A stretch of 64,000 bases of DNA from JAHBXL01 sp964409775. Lineage in GTDB: Bacteria; Planctomycetota; Phycisphaerae; Phycisphaerales; UBA1924. The stretch is taken from contig CAYPEI010000003.1 of the NCBI GenBank assembly GCA_964409775.1, positions 186,001-250,000 of the forward strand, given 5' to 3'. Numbering within the stretch: position 1 is the stretch's first letter; each line of letters starts with the position of its first letter. Below the pieces are notes generated by a model. That model saw nothing but the letters and a program-made list of their open reading frames with translations, ran no database searches and had not been told where the DNA came from. A program made the translations under genes and the position numbers. This document shows positions 1 through 10,526 of this stretch, piece by piece.

Positions 1-2066
<2,066 letters not shown>

Positions 2067-2071
2067 GCGCG

Positions 2072-2077
2072 ATGGTA
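2072..2077 (-). promoter_or_regulatory. Putative -10 element of purL (leaderless)
   Basis: TACCAT on the minus strand ends 5 bases before the purL ATG. There is no Shine-Dalgarno and no convincing -35 box. A -35 at normal distance would overlap the rnhA -10 element. Confidence 0.4.
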
Positions 2078-2091
2078 CGCAGGAAGTGACG

Positions 2092-2097
2092 TACACT
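2092..2097 (+). promoter_or_regulatory. Putative -10 element of rnhA (leaderless)
   Basis: TACACT ends 8 bases before the rnhA ATG, so transcription would start at or next to the start codon. No Shine-Dalgarno is present. Confidence 0.45.
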
Positions 2098-2105
2098 CGG
2101 CGGCC

Positions 2106-2576
2106 ATGAGCAAGGACGCAGCATCACACTCCGCGCCCCATGTCCTGCTGTTCACGGACGGTGCGTGTTCCGGCAATCCCGGTCCGGGCGGGTGGGCGTT
2201 CGTCCTGAAGCACCCGGCCAGCGGAAGTGTCCGCGAGGAGTCGGGCGGAGAGGCGGAGACGACGAACAACCGCATGGAGATGACCGCCGCGATCCGCGGC
2301 CTTCAAACGCTGACCCGCCCATCTCGCGTGGAACTCTGGTCGGACAGTGAGTATGTGCTCAAGGGGCTTCGCGAGTGGCTGGCAGGGTGGAAGGCCAGAG
2401 GCTGGAAGACTGCGGCGAAGAAGCCGGTGAAGAACGTCGATCTGTGGCAGGAACTCGATGAACTGGTGCAGGCGCACCGGTTGACCTTTCACTGGGTGCG
2501 CGGGCACGACGGCCACCCCGAGAACGAGCGGTGCGACCAACTGGCGGTCGCCGCGATCGAGAAGTTCCGAAGGTAG
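2106..2576 (+). CDS. rnhA: Ribonuclease HI
   Basis: Endonuclease that cuts the RNA strand of RNA-DNA hybrids during replication and repair. The 156-residue product has the RNase H fold with the expected acidic residues: D in LFTDGACSGNPGPGGWAFVL, E in ETTNNRMEM, D in LWSDSEYV, and the late HWVRGHDGHPENERCDQLA segment that carries the flexible His and the last Asp. The length matches bacterial RNase HI of about 155 residues. ATG at 2106 is the only sensible start and is preceded by TACACT, not by a Shine-Dalgarno. A 216-bp stretch before pilT holds no gene. Confidence 0.96.
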   Translation: MSKDAASHSAPHVLLFTDGACSGNPGPGGWAFVLKHPASGSVREESGGEAETTNNRMEMTAAIRGLQTLTRPSRVELWSDSEYVLKGLREWLAGWKARGWKTAAKKPVKNVDLWQELDELVQAHRLTFHWVRGHDGHPENERCDQLAVAAIEKFRR

Positions 2577-2792
2577 GGGAAACACGCCGGAGCGGCGGAT
2601 CGGGCATGGTCCCGGCGCCATGGGCCCCAGGGGGGTGGGTCTGTATGGTCTGTAGGGGGTGACGGCAAATCTTGCCGCTCTTGCGCCGTCCATCCGTCAA
2701 CGCAGGGCCCCGCCGGGCCGATCCCAAGACGCCGAGCCCCATGCGCACGCCGTGTCGAAGCGGCGCCGGGGTGTCGAGGGAGCGACCGACCG

Positions 2793-3848
2793 ATGAAGCT
2801 GCTCGATATTCTCAAGACGGCGTACGAGTCGGACGCATCCGATATCCACCTGGTCCAGGGGCACGTGCCGATGACGCGTGTTCACCAGGTGATGACACCG
2901 ATGGATCTCCCGGTCATCACTCCGGAAATCGCGCGCTCGTTCGTCGAGCAGATGGCCAGCAAGGAAGCGATCGCGAAGTTCGAGCAGGTCAAGGACTCGG
3001 ACTTCTCGTTTGCCGCTCCGGGGATCGCCCGTTACCGCGTGAATGCGCACATGCAGAAGGGCGGAATCGCCATCGCGATGCGCGCCATCAAGACGAAGGT
3101 CCCGCCTCTTTCGGCGCTGAACCTGCCGGAAGTGATCGCGCGGCTCACCTATCTGCCGCGAGGCCTGGTGCTCGTCACGGGTGACACCGGCTCGGGTAAG
3201 TCGACGACGCTCGCGGCGATGATCCAGGCGATGAACGACCGGTACCGCAAGCACATCATCACGCTTGAGGACCCGGTCGAGTATCTGTTCCAGTCCAACC
3301 GCTGCCTGCTGGAGCAGCGTGAACTCGGGCAGGACATGCCGAGTTTCGCCTCGGGCCTCAAGCACGCGCTGCGTCAGGACCCGGACATCATCCTGGTCGG
3401 CGAAATGCGAGACCTCGAAACCACGGCGCTGGCCATTTCCGCCGCGGAAACCGGCCACCTGGTTCTCTCGACCCTGCACACGGTCAACGCCTCACAGACG
3501 GTCGAGCGCATCATCGACATGTATCCGGCCGCGCAGCAGAACCAGATCCGATCGATGCTGGCCAACACGCTGCAGGCGGTCGTGTCACAGACGCTGTTCA
3601 GCCGCATCGACAAGCCGGGCATGGTTCCGGCGGTTGAGGTGCTGCTGTGCACGCCGGCGGTACGAAACCTGGTGCGCGAGAATCGGAGTTTCGAAATCCC
3701 CAACGTGATCGAGACCAACCGCGCGATGGGCATGGTGAGCCTCGACACCGCGATCGCCGAACTCTACTTCAACGGCATGATCAGCCGCGAGGATGCGATC
3801 GCGCAGTCCGCGTTCCCCGACAAACTCGAGCGCCAACTGGCGGCGTGA
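2793..3848 (+). CDS. pilT: PilT-type pilus retraction / secretion ATPase
   Basis: Hexameric cytoplasmic ATPase that powers pilus retraction. The 351-residue length is typical of PilT. It has an N-terminal PAS-like domain (SDIHLVQG), Walker A GDTGSGKST at about residues 130-138, an Asp box (ITLEDPVEYLF), Walker B with DPDIILVGEMRDLETT, a His box (ETGHLVLSTLHT) and a C-terminal AVRNLVREN segment close to the PilT AIRNLIRE motif. These favour PilT over PilB/GspE. GAGGGAG lies about 11 bases before the ATG. First gene of a pilus-like operon; no assembly ATPase (PilB/GspE) is in the window, so it must be encoded elsewhere or this ATPase serves alone. Confidence 0.92.
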   Translation: MKLLDILKTAYESDASDIHLVQGHVPMTRVHQVMTPMDLPVITPEIARSFVEQMASKEAIAKFEQVKDSDFSFAAPGIARYRVNAHMQKGGIAIAMRAIKTKVPPLSALNLPEVIARLTYLPRGLVLVTGDTGSGKSTTLAAMIQAMNDRYRKHIITLEDPVEYLFQSNRCLLEQRELGQDMPSFASGLKHALRQDPDIILVGEMRDLETTALAISAAETGHLVLSTLHTVNASQTVERIIDMYPAAQQNQIRSMLANTLQAVVSQTLFSRIDKPGMVPAVEVLLCTPAVRNLVRENRSFEIPNVIETNRAMGMVSLDTAIAELYFNGMISREDAIAQSAFPDKLERQLAA

Positions 3849-3913
3849 GGAACGATCGAGCCGCGCAGGGTTGTGCACAGTTCTGTTCTCCTTCGTGAAG
3901 GTTGTTCGAACTC

Positions 3914-5140
3914 ATGCCCAGTTACCGCTACCAGGTCCGGTCGGCCGCAGGCGAACTCCAGGTCGGAGTTCTGGCGTCGGACAACGTCGCAACGGCGGCC
4001 GCGGTGTTGCGCAACCAGGGTTACCGGGTCGTGAGCGTGAGCCCGGTGGCGGCGGCGGCGACCTCGGGGGGACTGCTGGAGAAACTCAGTGAACTGAACG
4101 CGGGCAAGCCGAAGCAGCGGCACGTGCTGGACTTCACGACCCAACTGGCGGTGATGGTTCGCGCGGGCATCAACCTCCGCGCTGCGCTGGAAGGCATCGC
4201 CGAGCAGACGGATCACCCCGGGTTCAAGAAGATCATCCTCGGAGTGAAGACGGACGTTGAGGCGGGCAAGCAGTTCTCTGAAGCGCTGGCGCGGCACCCG
4301 AAACTGTTCGGGCCGCTGTACATCAACATGGTGCGGGCATCGGAAATGTCCGGCTCGTTCGCCAAGATGCTCGACCGCATCGCGGGGTACATCGGGCAGG
4401 AGATCGAGACGCGCAAGATGGTGGTCGGCGCATCGATCTATCCCGGCGTGATCGGAACGATGGCCGTGGCGGTGACCATCTTCCTGCTCACCTTCGTGCT
4501 GCCCAAGTTCGCGATGGTGTTCAAGGGCAAGGAGGATGTGCTTCCCTGGGCCACCAAGTTCCTGATGTCGCTCTCGGACTTCATGGTCGGGAACTGGTAT
4601 TTCGTCGTCGGAGGGCTGGTCGCGATGGTCGGCGGCGTGTTCGCTCTGAACAAGACGGATGTCGGCGGGTTCTTCTTCGACCGCATGCGGCTGACGATCC
4701 CGGTGGTGAAGTCGATGTTCCGCGCGCTGTACATCAGCCGGTCGCTTCAGACCATGGGCCAACTCATCAACGCGGGCGTGCCCATGCTCGACACGCTGGC
4801 GATCACCGGCGATGTCTCGGGCAACAGGCTCTACCGCAGCATGTGGCGCACGGTGTACACCAGCGTGAAGCAAGGCCGGAAGATTGCCGCGCCGATGTCG
4901 AAGACCAAACTCCTCCCGCAGGCGGTGGTGCAGATGATCTCGGCTGGCGAGGAGTCCGGTAAACTCGGCGAGGTGCTCGACGAGATTTCGTCGTACTACG
5001 CGAAACTGTTGAAAGAGCGCATCAAGGCCGTCACTTCGATGATCGAGCCCATCATGATCATTCTTATGGGCTCTGTGGTTGGCTTTATCGCGATGGCGAT
5101 CATCCTGCCCATCTTCAAGATGTCGTCGATCGTCAAGTAA
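3914..5140 (+). CDS. pilC: Type IV pilus / type II secretion inner-membrane platform protein (PilC/GspF)
   Basis: Polytopic platform protein that couples the ATPase to pilin polymerisation. The 408 residues contain two GspF repeats (about 70-190 and 270-400), with membrane segments near MAVAVTIFLLTFVLPKF, NWYFVVGGLVAMVGGVFAL and IMIILMGSVVGFIAMAIIL. Typical phrases are FTTQLAVMVRAGINL and ISAGEESGKLGEVL. ATG 3914 is preferred over the in-frame TTG at 3902 because GAAGG sits at 3897-3901 and residues from MPSYRYQ match the family start. It lies 65 bases after pilT, so co-transcription is likely. Confidence 0.92.
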   Translation: MPSYRYQVRSAAGELQVGVLASDNVATAAAVLRNQGYRVVSVSPVAAAATSGGLLEKLSELNAGKPKQRHVLDFTTQLAVMVRAGINLRAALEGIAEQTDHPGFKKIILGVKTDVEAGKQFSEALARHPKLFGPLYINMVRASEMSGSFAKMLDRIAGYIGQEIETRKMVVGASIYPGVIGTMAVAVTIFLLTFVLPKFAMVFKGKEDVLPWATKFLMSLSDFMVGNWYFVVGGLVAMVGGVFALNKTDVGGFFFDRMRLTIPVVKSMFRALYISRSLQTMGQLINAGVPMLDTLAITGDVSGNRLYRSMWRTVYTSVKQGRKIAAPMSKTKLLPQAVVQMISAGEESGKLGEVLDEISSYYAKLLKERIKAVTSMIEPIMIILMGSVVGFIAMAIILPIFKMSSIVK

Positions 5141-5215
5141 CCCGTTCAGGGTGCCGAAAGTACCAACGTGACAGGGGGCCGGACGGAGGCGGACGTGCGT
5201 TCGCGAGGATGTGCT

Positions 5216-5935
5216 ATGGCCGTCGGGCGGAACTCTCCAACATCCGGTGCCAGGTGCGGGCGTGGTGGACGCCGGGTCCAGCGCGGCTTCACGCTGATCG
5301 AGACCTCGCTTGCGTTGATCATCATCGCGGTCGGCGTTCTCGCGCTCATCGAAGCGCAAACGGCGTTCATCAAGTCCAACGACTGGTCAAGCCATGCCGC
5401 GACGGCGAACTACCTCGCCAACGAGGTCCGCGAACTGATGCGCAAACTCCCGAAGCACGACCCGGTGACGGGCCTGTATTTCCAGGGGAGCGGCGGCGGA
5501 GCGGTGCTTCGCGGATGGGGCCCCGACGGAGGCGAGATCGGCGTCGATGACTTCGATGACATCGATGACTTTGATGGAATCAGCCTCGCGTTCAACGGCA
5601 CATCAGGGTTCGGCGATGGAGATCTCCCCGGCCCGATCGACGCGTTCCGGGCGGTGATCCCTGAGATCGGCAACGATGGAGCGATCATCCTGGGGAGCGA
5701 CGGCCAGCCGCTGCCGCTCCGCGGCTGGACCCAGCGGGTCCGTGTCGTAAAGGTCGACCCGTTCAACCCGAGCATCGAGTATCCGCGTGACCAGGTGCTG
5801 GCCACGCAGCCCAACGGGTTCGAGGGCCTGAATGTCGACCAGTTCCCGCTCCGAGTGAGCGTCGACGTGTTCTTCAGGGGTGTGTACGACACCGAAGATC
5901 AACTCGTGACCACCGTCACGTGGATCGTGCCCTGA
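5216..5935 (+). CDS. Prepilin-type protein with N-methylation motif (PilV/GspI-like)
   Basis: Class III signal peptide RRVQRGFTLIETSLALIIIA: cleavage is expected after G of RGF-TLIE, with Glu at +5, followed by one hydrophobic helix. The rest of the 239-residue protein is a periplasmic domain with an acidic Asp/Phe run (DDFDDIDDFDG near residue 110) that could bind metal. ATG 5216 is chosen because GAGGAT precedes it by about 6 bases; a GTG at 5168 would add 16 residues. Its place after pilC and before the PilX-like gene suggests a minor pilin or pseudopilin. Which minor pilin class it belongs to cannot be settled by eye. Confidence 0.82.
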   Translation: MAVGRNSPTSGARCGRGGRRVQRGFTLIETSLALIIIAVGVLALIEAQTAFIKSNDWSSHAATANYLANEVRELMRKLPKHDPVTGLYFQGSGGGAVLRGWGPDGGEIGVDDFDDIDDFDGISLAFNGTSGFGDGDLPGPIDAFRAVIPEIGNDGAIILGSDGQPLPLRGWTQRVRVVKVDPFNPSIEYPRDQVLATQPNGFEGLNVDQFPLRVSVDVFFRGVYDTEDQLVTTVTWIVP

Positions 5936-5987
5936 TCCCGCGGATCCATGGGCCGTGTCAGCAGAGGGGCAAGGAAGGGCAGCATTG

Positions 5988-8867
5988 ATGAGTGCTCTGA
6001 ATCGAAACGCGGCAAGGCGAGGGGCACGTGCAGGTTCGGCGCTTCTGAAACTCCGCACGCGGCGCGGCGTCGCTTCCGTGCTCGCCATGATGTTCCTGGT
6101 GATGTTCAGTTCGCTCGCCGTCGCCATGGCCGTGGCCAGCCAGGGTAACCTGCGCACCGCGAACACGCACCTTCACGTGCTGCGGGCCATGGGCGCGGCG
6201 GAGACCGGCATGGCCATCGCCGAGCACAGGTTGACCGATGCAGTTGCGCGGTTTGTCGTCGAACGCGGCAGAGTCGACAGCGATCTTGGCCGCAGGTTGT
6301 GGAGTGGCGCGTACGGTTCCGGGGACGGCATCGTCAACGTCAGGCCGTCGCTCGACGGCCGGCCCGACCTGTCGCAGACTCGCGGGATCGCCGATGCGCT
6401 CGTGAACGCGCACATGACCGACGCGAACCTGGTCGAAGTGACGGGCTTCCCGTACCAGGCCGACATCTTCACGCCTTCGGGCGATGTGGACACGGACGAA
6501 CTCGCCTCGGACAACTGGGTTCGCACAGGCCTGATCGGCATCGACGCATCGGTCGCCAACGCCGGCGCGATGCCCGCCGCGTACCAGATCACCTACGCCC
6601 CGCTCGCCAACGGCACCGATGTCCGCGTCTTTGTGACGGGGTACTCGTCGATCGGCGCATCGGGCTCGACGTATGCCTATCGGGCAAGCGGCAGTGCACA
6701 GCAGTCGAGGCCGGTGACGAGGACGATCCAGCAGGACTACCGCATTGTCAAGCGTCCGTCGCATGCGATGCTGAGTCCCAGTCGCATCATGATCGGCAAG
6801 AATGTCATGATCAACGGCAACCTCGGCGCCCGATACACGGATGTCAACCAGAACAACGGCCACCCGATCACCATGCGCTCGGATTTCCTTGGGTTGAACT
6901 CGGCGCTGGATGCACGACTGAATCGCCTGTTCCAGGCGCTGGCCGCCGGCGACGTGGATGGCGACAACCGTCTGCGCGTCGGACATGCGACCGAGGGGGC
7001 CGCGATCCCCAGCGGCACCGAAGACCTGAACGGCGACGGTCAGCCGGACCACGCCTTCGACGATGTCACGGGAGACGGGTACGTCGACGAGTTTGATGTG
7101 TTCATCAAGTTCTACGACGCCAACGGAGATGGCAAGGTAACGCTGTCCAGTGCGCTGACCGCCGGGACTCCGGCCCAGGGCAGCACGCCCGAGTTCACGG
7201 CGGACGATGACCTTGCCCTGCTGATCGACTCGGCATATCCCGACCGCAACCGCAACGGTGTATCGGGGTTCATCGACTCGAACAACAACGGCCGCTGGGA
7301 TCCCGGCGAGACGATCCGCGATGTTGACCCGCGGAACGGCAGTTTCGCCGATCGCGTCCTGGGCTGGCGGGATGGCGTCATCGACCGGAAGGACCAATAC
7401 GCCAAGTTGCAGGGCCGCCTGGTCTTCCGTACGACCCAGTCGTCGTGGGCTTCGGCGGGTCATGGGAGCATCGCCGAGCAACTCCGCGGCCCGATGCGGC
7501 CCATGAATCGGGGTGAGAGCGCCACCGAGTTCAACGCAAGCAATGACGAGTTGCCGGCACTCTCTGCAGACTCCTTTACCAACAGCGCGAGTCCGATCCG
7601 TACGGCGGCGGACGGCCAGCCGTTCGCGACGCAGGTCGCCGCGCAACTGGGCATCAACACCACGCAACTCGCAACCTATACGGAAGCCAATACCAACTCG
7701 ACGCAGCCGCGGTACTGGCGGAGCGACCTGGACGACAGTTACGTGTTTGGCCGGACGGGGCGGCACCTCTGGGAGAAGATGCCCTTCAACAGCCCGTCGT
7801 ACGCCGACTACTACTACCGGCCGCGATACGAGAACATGACGTTCCGCGACGTGCAGATTCCGATGGGCACGAACGCGCTGTTCATCAACTGCACGTTCGT
7901 GGGAGTCACGTACGTCCGCTCGTACACGGACAACAGCCACGCGAACTGGCAGAACTACGGGAAGATGGTGTGGAGCACCGCCGACAACCGGCCCATGCCG
8001 GTCACCGATGCGCTCGATCGCAGCGACTTCCTCCGATATACGACCGGCCTGATCACGGACGGTCCGGCGAACTACGACTCGTTCCCCGAGCCGCCGGTCA
8101 TCAACGGCGCGACCGTGACCGGTGCAGCGCGCAATACCAAGCGGTACTCCAACAACATCCGGTTCCACGACTGTCTGTTTGTCGGCTCGCTGATCAGCGA
8201 TACGCCGCAGCAGTACACGCACGTCCGCAACAAGTTCCAGTTTACGGGGAGCACTCGGTTTACGCAGCAGCACCCCGATCAGCCGGGCGATCCTTCGCTC
8301 AACCCCGACCCGGACGATCTGCGGTACATCGAGACCACCTCCATGATGGCGCCGAACTACTCGGTGGACATCGGTTCATTCAACAGTCCGACTGACACGT
8401 TTGCCGGCGGGCCTGCCGGACAGAACGTGCAACTCTCGGGCACCATCGTCGCGGGCGTCCTGGATGCGCGTGGCAACACCACCATCGACGGGTCGCTCCT
8501 GCTGACCTTTGCACCGGTCCTCGGCGAGGGACCCCTTCAGCACATGGGCCAGGCGGTCGGCAATCCGGCCGACTTCAACTCCACGCTCGGTTACTTCGGC
8601 CCGGCCGACGGCGACCAGGAATCGGTCGACCCCAGGGTGCTCCCGATCGTGGGCGGCCAGCGCATCGTCGGCTACGACACGGACGGAGACGGTATCGCGG
8701 ATGTTCCGTATGACCAGCCCAGGCCAAACGGCTCAACGGTCGTCCCGTTCTACGGCTACGGACGGATCTTCGTCAACTGGAATCCCAATCTTCCGATGCC
8801 CGACGGGGTCCTGCTGCCCCTCACGGCCGTTCCGCTCAACATGACGTACCGGGAGGGCCGCCAATGA
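5988..8867 (+). CDS. Very large PilX-like pilus assembly protein with calcium-binding-type repeats
   Basis: The 959-residue protein begins with a basic stretch and one hydrophobic helix (RRGVASVLAMMFLVMFSSLA), as in PilX-type proteins, followed by a long extracytoplasmic region. Asp/Asn/Gly loops of the type D-x-[DN]-x-[DN]-G occur near residues 322 (DVDGDNRLRV), 346 (DLNGDGQPD), 359 (DVTGDGYVDEFD), 377 (DANGDGKV), 419-438 (DRNRNG, DSNNNGRWD) and 897 (DTDGDGIAD), resembling dockerin, EF-hand or thrombospondin type-3 calcium loops. ATG 5988 has AAGGAAGG nine bases upstream; a GTG at 5955 is an alternative. The stop overlaps the next start (ATGA), so the two are translationally coupled. Role inferred: pilus tip or adhesin-like component. 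Confidence 0.72.
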   Translation: MSALNRNAARRGARAGSALLKLRTRRGVASVLAMMFLVMFSSLAVAMAVASQGNLRTANTHLHVLRAMGAAETGMAIAEHRLTDAVARFVVERGRVDSDLGRRLWSGAYGSGDGIVNVRPSLDGRPDLSQTRGIADALVNAHMTDANLVEVTGFPYQADIFTPSGDVDTDELASDNWVRTGLIGIDASVANAGAMPAAYQITYAPLANGTDVRVFVTGYSSIGASGSTYAYRASGSAQQSRPVTRTIQQDYRIVKRPSHAMLSPSRIMIGKNVMINGNLGARYTDVNQNNGHPITMRSDFLGLNSALDARLNRLFQALAAGDVDGDNRLRVGHATEGAAIPSGTEDLNGDGQPDHAFDDVTGDGYVDEFDVFIKFYDANGDGKVTLSSALTAGTPAQGSTPEFTADDDLALLIDSAYPDRNRNGVSGFIDSNNNGRWDPGETIRDVDPRNGSFADRVLGWRDGVIDRKDQYAKLQGRLVFRTTQSSWASAGHGSIAEQLRGPMRPMNRGESATEFNASNDELPALSADSFTNSASPIRTAADGQPFATQVAAQLGINTTQLATYTEANTNSTQPRYWRSDLDDSYVFGRTGRHLWEKMPFNSPSYADYYYRPRYENMTFRDVQIPMGTNALFINCTFVGVTYVRSYTDNSHANWQNYGKMVWSTADNRPMPVTDALDRSDFLRYTTGLITDGPANYDSFPEPPVINGATVTGAARNTKRYSNNIRFHDCLFVGSLISDTPQQYTHVRNKFQFTGSTRFTQQHPDQPGDPSLNPDPDDLRYIETTSMMAPNYSVDIGSFNSPTDTFAGGPAGQNVQLSGTIVAGVLDARGNTTIDGSLLLTFAPVLGEGPLQHMGQAVGNPADFNSTLGYFGPADGDQESVDPRVLPIVGGQRIVGYDTDGDGIADVPYDQPRPNGSTVVPFYGYGRIFVNWNPNLPMPDGVLLPLTAVPLNMTYREGRQ

Positions 8868-9478
8868 GGAGTCTGTACAACAGCGGATCCCGTGGATTCA
8901 CGCTCGTCGAGATGTTGATCGCGCTGACCATCAGCGCGACTCTGCTCGCCGCTACACTGTCAGCCTTCGATGCCTCCTGGCGGGCGTACAAGCACACAAC
9001 CGAATCGGCGTCGACGCACGTGGTGTCGCGCATCGTGACCCACCGCGTGCTCTCGCTCATCCGGACCGGCACCGAGTTCGGTCCGTATCCGGAAGATGTC
9101 CTGGATGCGGCGCAGAACCCGCTGACCTCGACCTTCATGGAGTTTGTCGCCGAGGCCGACCGCGCGGCCGGGCTTGATCGGATCACGAGGCTGGAGCGCC
9201 GTACGGTCCAGGGCACGAACAATCAGTTTGAACTCTGGTACGTCCTCCTCGACGGCTCGACCAATCCGCCGACAACCATCGAGCAGCGGCCGCTGCTGTC
9301 GGGAGTGCGCGAGTTGATGTTCATCCTCGACTACGACATCGGTCCCAGGCTGCGCCGGGCGACGATCGACCTCACGATTGTTCCGAACGATGTCGAGGAC
9401 ATCCGCACGGGCGCAGTTGGCGACGAGACGCCGGCGATCCGGCTTGTGGCATCGGCCGCGCCACGCCAACTCGAATAG
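8864..9478 (+). CDS. Prepilin-type protein (PilW/GspJ-like)
   Basis: 204 residues with a textbook prepilin leader, SRGFTLVEMLIALTISATLL: cleavage after Gly, Glu at +5, then a hydrophobic helix. A beta-rich pseudopilin domain follows (DASWRAYKHTTESAS onward). The ATG overlaps the stop of the PilX-like gene by four bases. Together with the preceding gene it resembles a pilV-pilW-pilX minor pilin set, though in the order V, X, W. No terminator is evident in the 55 bases before the convergent nnrD. Confidence 0.84.
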   Translation: MRSLYNSGSRGFTLVEMLIALTISATLLAATLSAFDASWRAYKHTTESASTHVVSRIVTHRVLSLIRTGTEFGPYPEDVLDAAQNPLTSTFMEFVAEADRAAGLDRITRLERRTVQGTNNQFELWYVLLDGSTNPPTTIEQRPLLSGVRELMFILDYDIGPRLRRATIDLTIVPNDVEDIRTGAVGDETPAIRLVASAAPRQLE

Positions 9479-9533
9479 GCAAGCCGCCGGTCACGCGTCC
9501 GCATCGGGACATCCCGCGTTCCGAGCCGCGGCG

Positions 9534-10526
9534 TCAATCCCGGCGGAGTTCCTCGAGTGCCATCGGGATCAGGTCTGCCAGTTCGGTGGCCAGCAGCCCC
9601 GATTCCGCACCGGCACGGGCAGTCCAGTGCTCTCCCGCGCGAGCGTGCGCCTGAACCGCGACGCGGGCCGAATCGAACAGGTCCAGCGGTCGTGAGGGGT
9701 CAATCGGCAACTGCGGAAACTTCGCGCGCAACAACTGCTGCTCGGGGGCGGCCATGTACTGCGAAATGACTGCCGCGAGCAGGCCGGTCAGTACATCGCC
9801 GGTTCCGGCAGTCGCGAGGCACGGGTGTCCCGCGCGGCACGTCCAGGTCCGCAAGCCGTCGCTGACGACGGTGCCCGCACCCTTGAGCACTACGACGCGG
9901 CCCAGCCGCTGCGCGAGTTGCTCGCAGGCACGCTCACGGGACGCCGCGAGGCCAAGATCGTTCTTCAGCCCCATCGACGCCACCAGGCGTTTGAACTCGC
10001 CGGGATGCGGGGTCAGCACTGCCGCGGCATGAAAGTCCTTCATGAAACTGGGGATCATCGCCAAGGCATTGATTGCGTCGGCATCGACGACCAGCGGCTT
10101 TCGATCCTGTTGAATGGCCCGGAGCGTCGCGGCGATCGATCCTGCGGAGGTTCCCAATCCAGGGCCGATGGCAAGGCAGGTGCAGCCGTCGATGACGCGA
10201 TCGAGAACCTCCGCGGCTTGGTGGGGGGCAACGACGCCATCATCGCCGCACGGCAACGCGATGCCGGTAGCGCCCGGACACTGAACCAACCCCGCGTCGA
10301 GGATCGGCCGCGGCATGACGAGTCGAACAAGGCCGGCACCGGCGCGCAGCGCAGCCCGGCCGCTCAATGCGGGAGCGCCGATCATCCGGATGCCGTCGGA
10401 GCACGTGCCGCCGACGATCGCAACGGTGCCGGCAGTACCCTTGTGGGCGGATGGCGACCGCCGCGGCAGTTTCGGCAGCGGCGCAGCGGCTGAATCGACC
10501 GCAGGATGTTCGGCGGGACCGCTCAC
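9534..10526 (-). CDS. nnrD: ADP-dependent NAD(P)H-hydrate dehydratase
   Basis: Repairs hydrated NAD(P)H using ADP or ATP. The 330 residues form a ribokinase-like domain with GTAGTVAIVGG at the start, AIGPGLGTSAGS, VVDADAINAL, the TPHPGE motif, VVLKGAGTVV and the ATAGTGDVLTGLLA nucleotide/anion-hole motif. Only the dehydratase is present; the epimerase half (NnrE) often fused N-terminally is missing. GTG 10526 overlaps the TGA of the upstream transglutaminase gene (GTGA), which fixes the start. The open frame runs upstream to 10868, but that part only shadows the transglutaminase gene. Confidence 0.92.
   Translation of the reverse strand: MSGPAEHPAVDSAAAPLPKLPRRSPSAHKGTAGTVAIVGGTCSDGIRMIGAPALSGRAALRAGAGLVRLVMPRPILDAGLVQCPGATGIALPCGDDGVVAPHQAAEVLDRVIDGCTCLAIGPGLGTSAGSIAATLRAIQQDRKPLVVDADAINALAMIPSFMKDFHAAAVLTPHPGEFKRLVASMGLKNDLGLAASRERACEQLAQRLGRVVVLKGAGTVVSDGLRTWTCRAGHPCLATAGTGDVLTGLLAAVISQYMAAPEQQLLRAKFPQLPIDPSRPLDLFDSARVAVQAHARAGEHWTARAGAESGLLATELADLIPMALEELRRD

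Noticed and set aside
3764..5359. 531-codon minus-strand open frame
   Set aside because: His/Asp/Arg-rich shadow of the PilC/GspF gene.
5958..8273. 771-codon open frame on the minus strand
   Set aside because: Antisense of the PilX-like gene, whose plus frame has a prepilin-type start, a Shine-Dalgarno and ATGA coupling.
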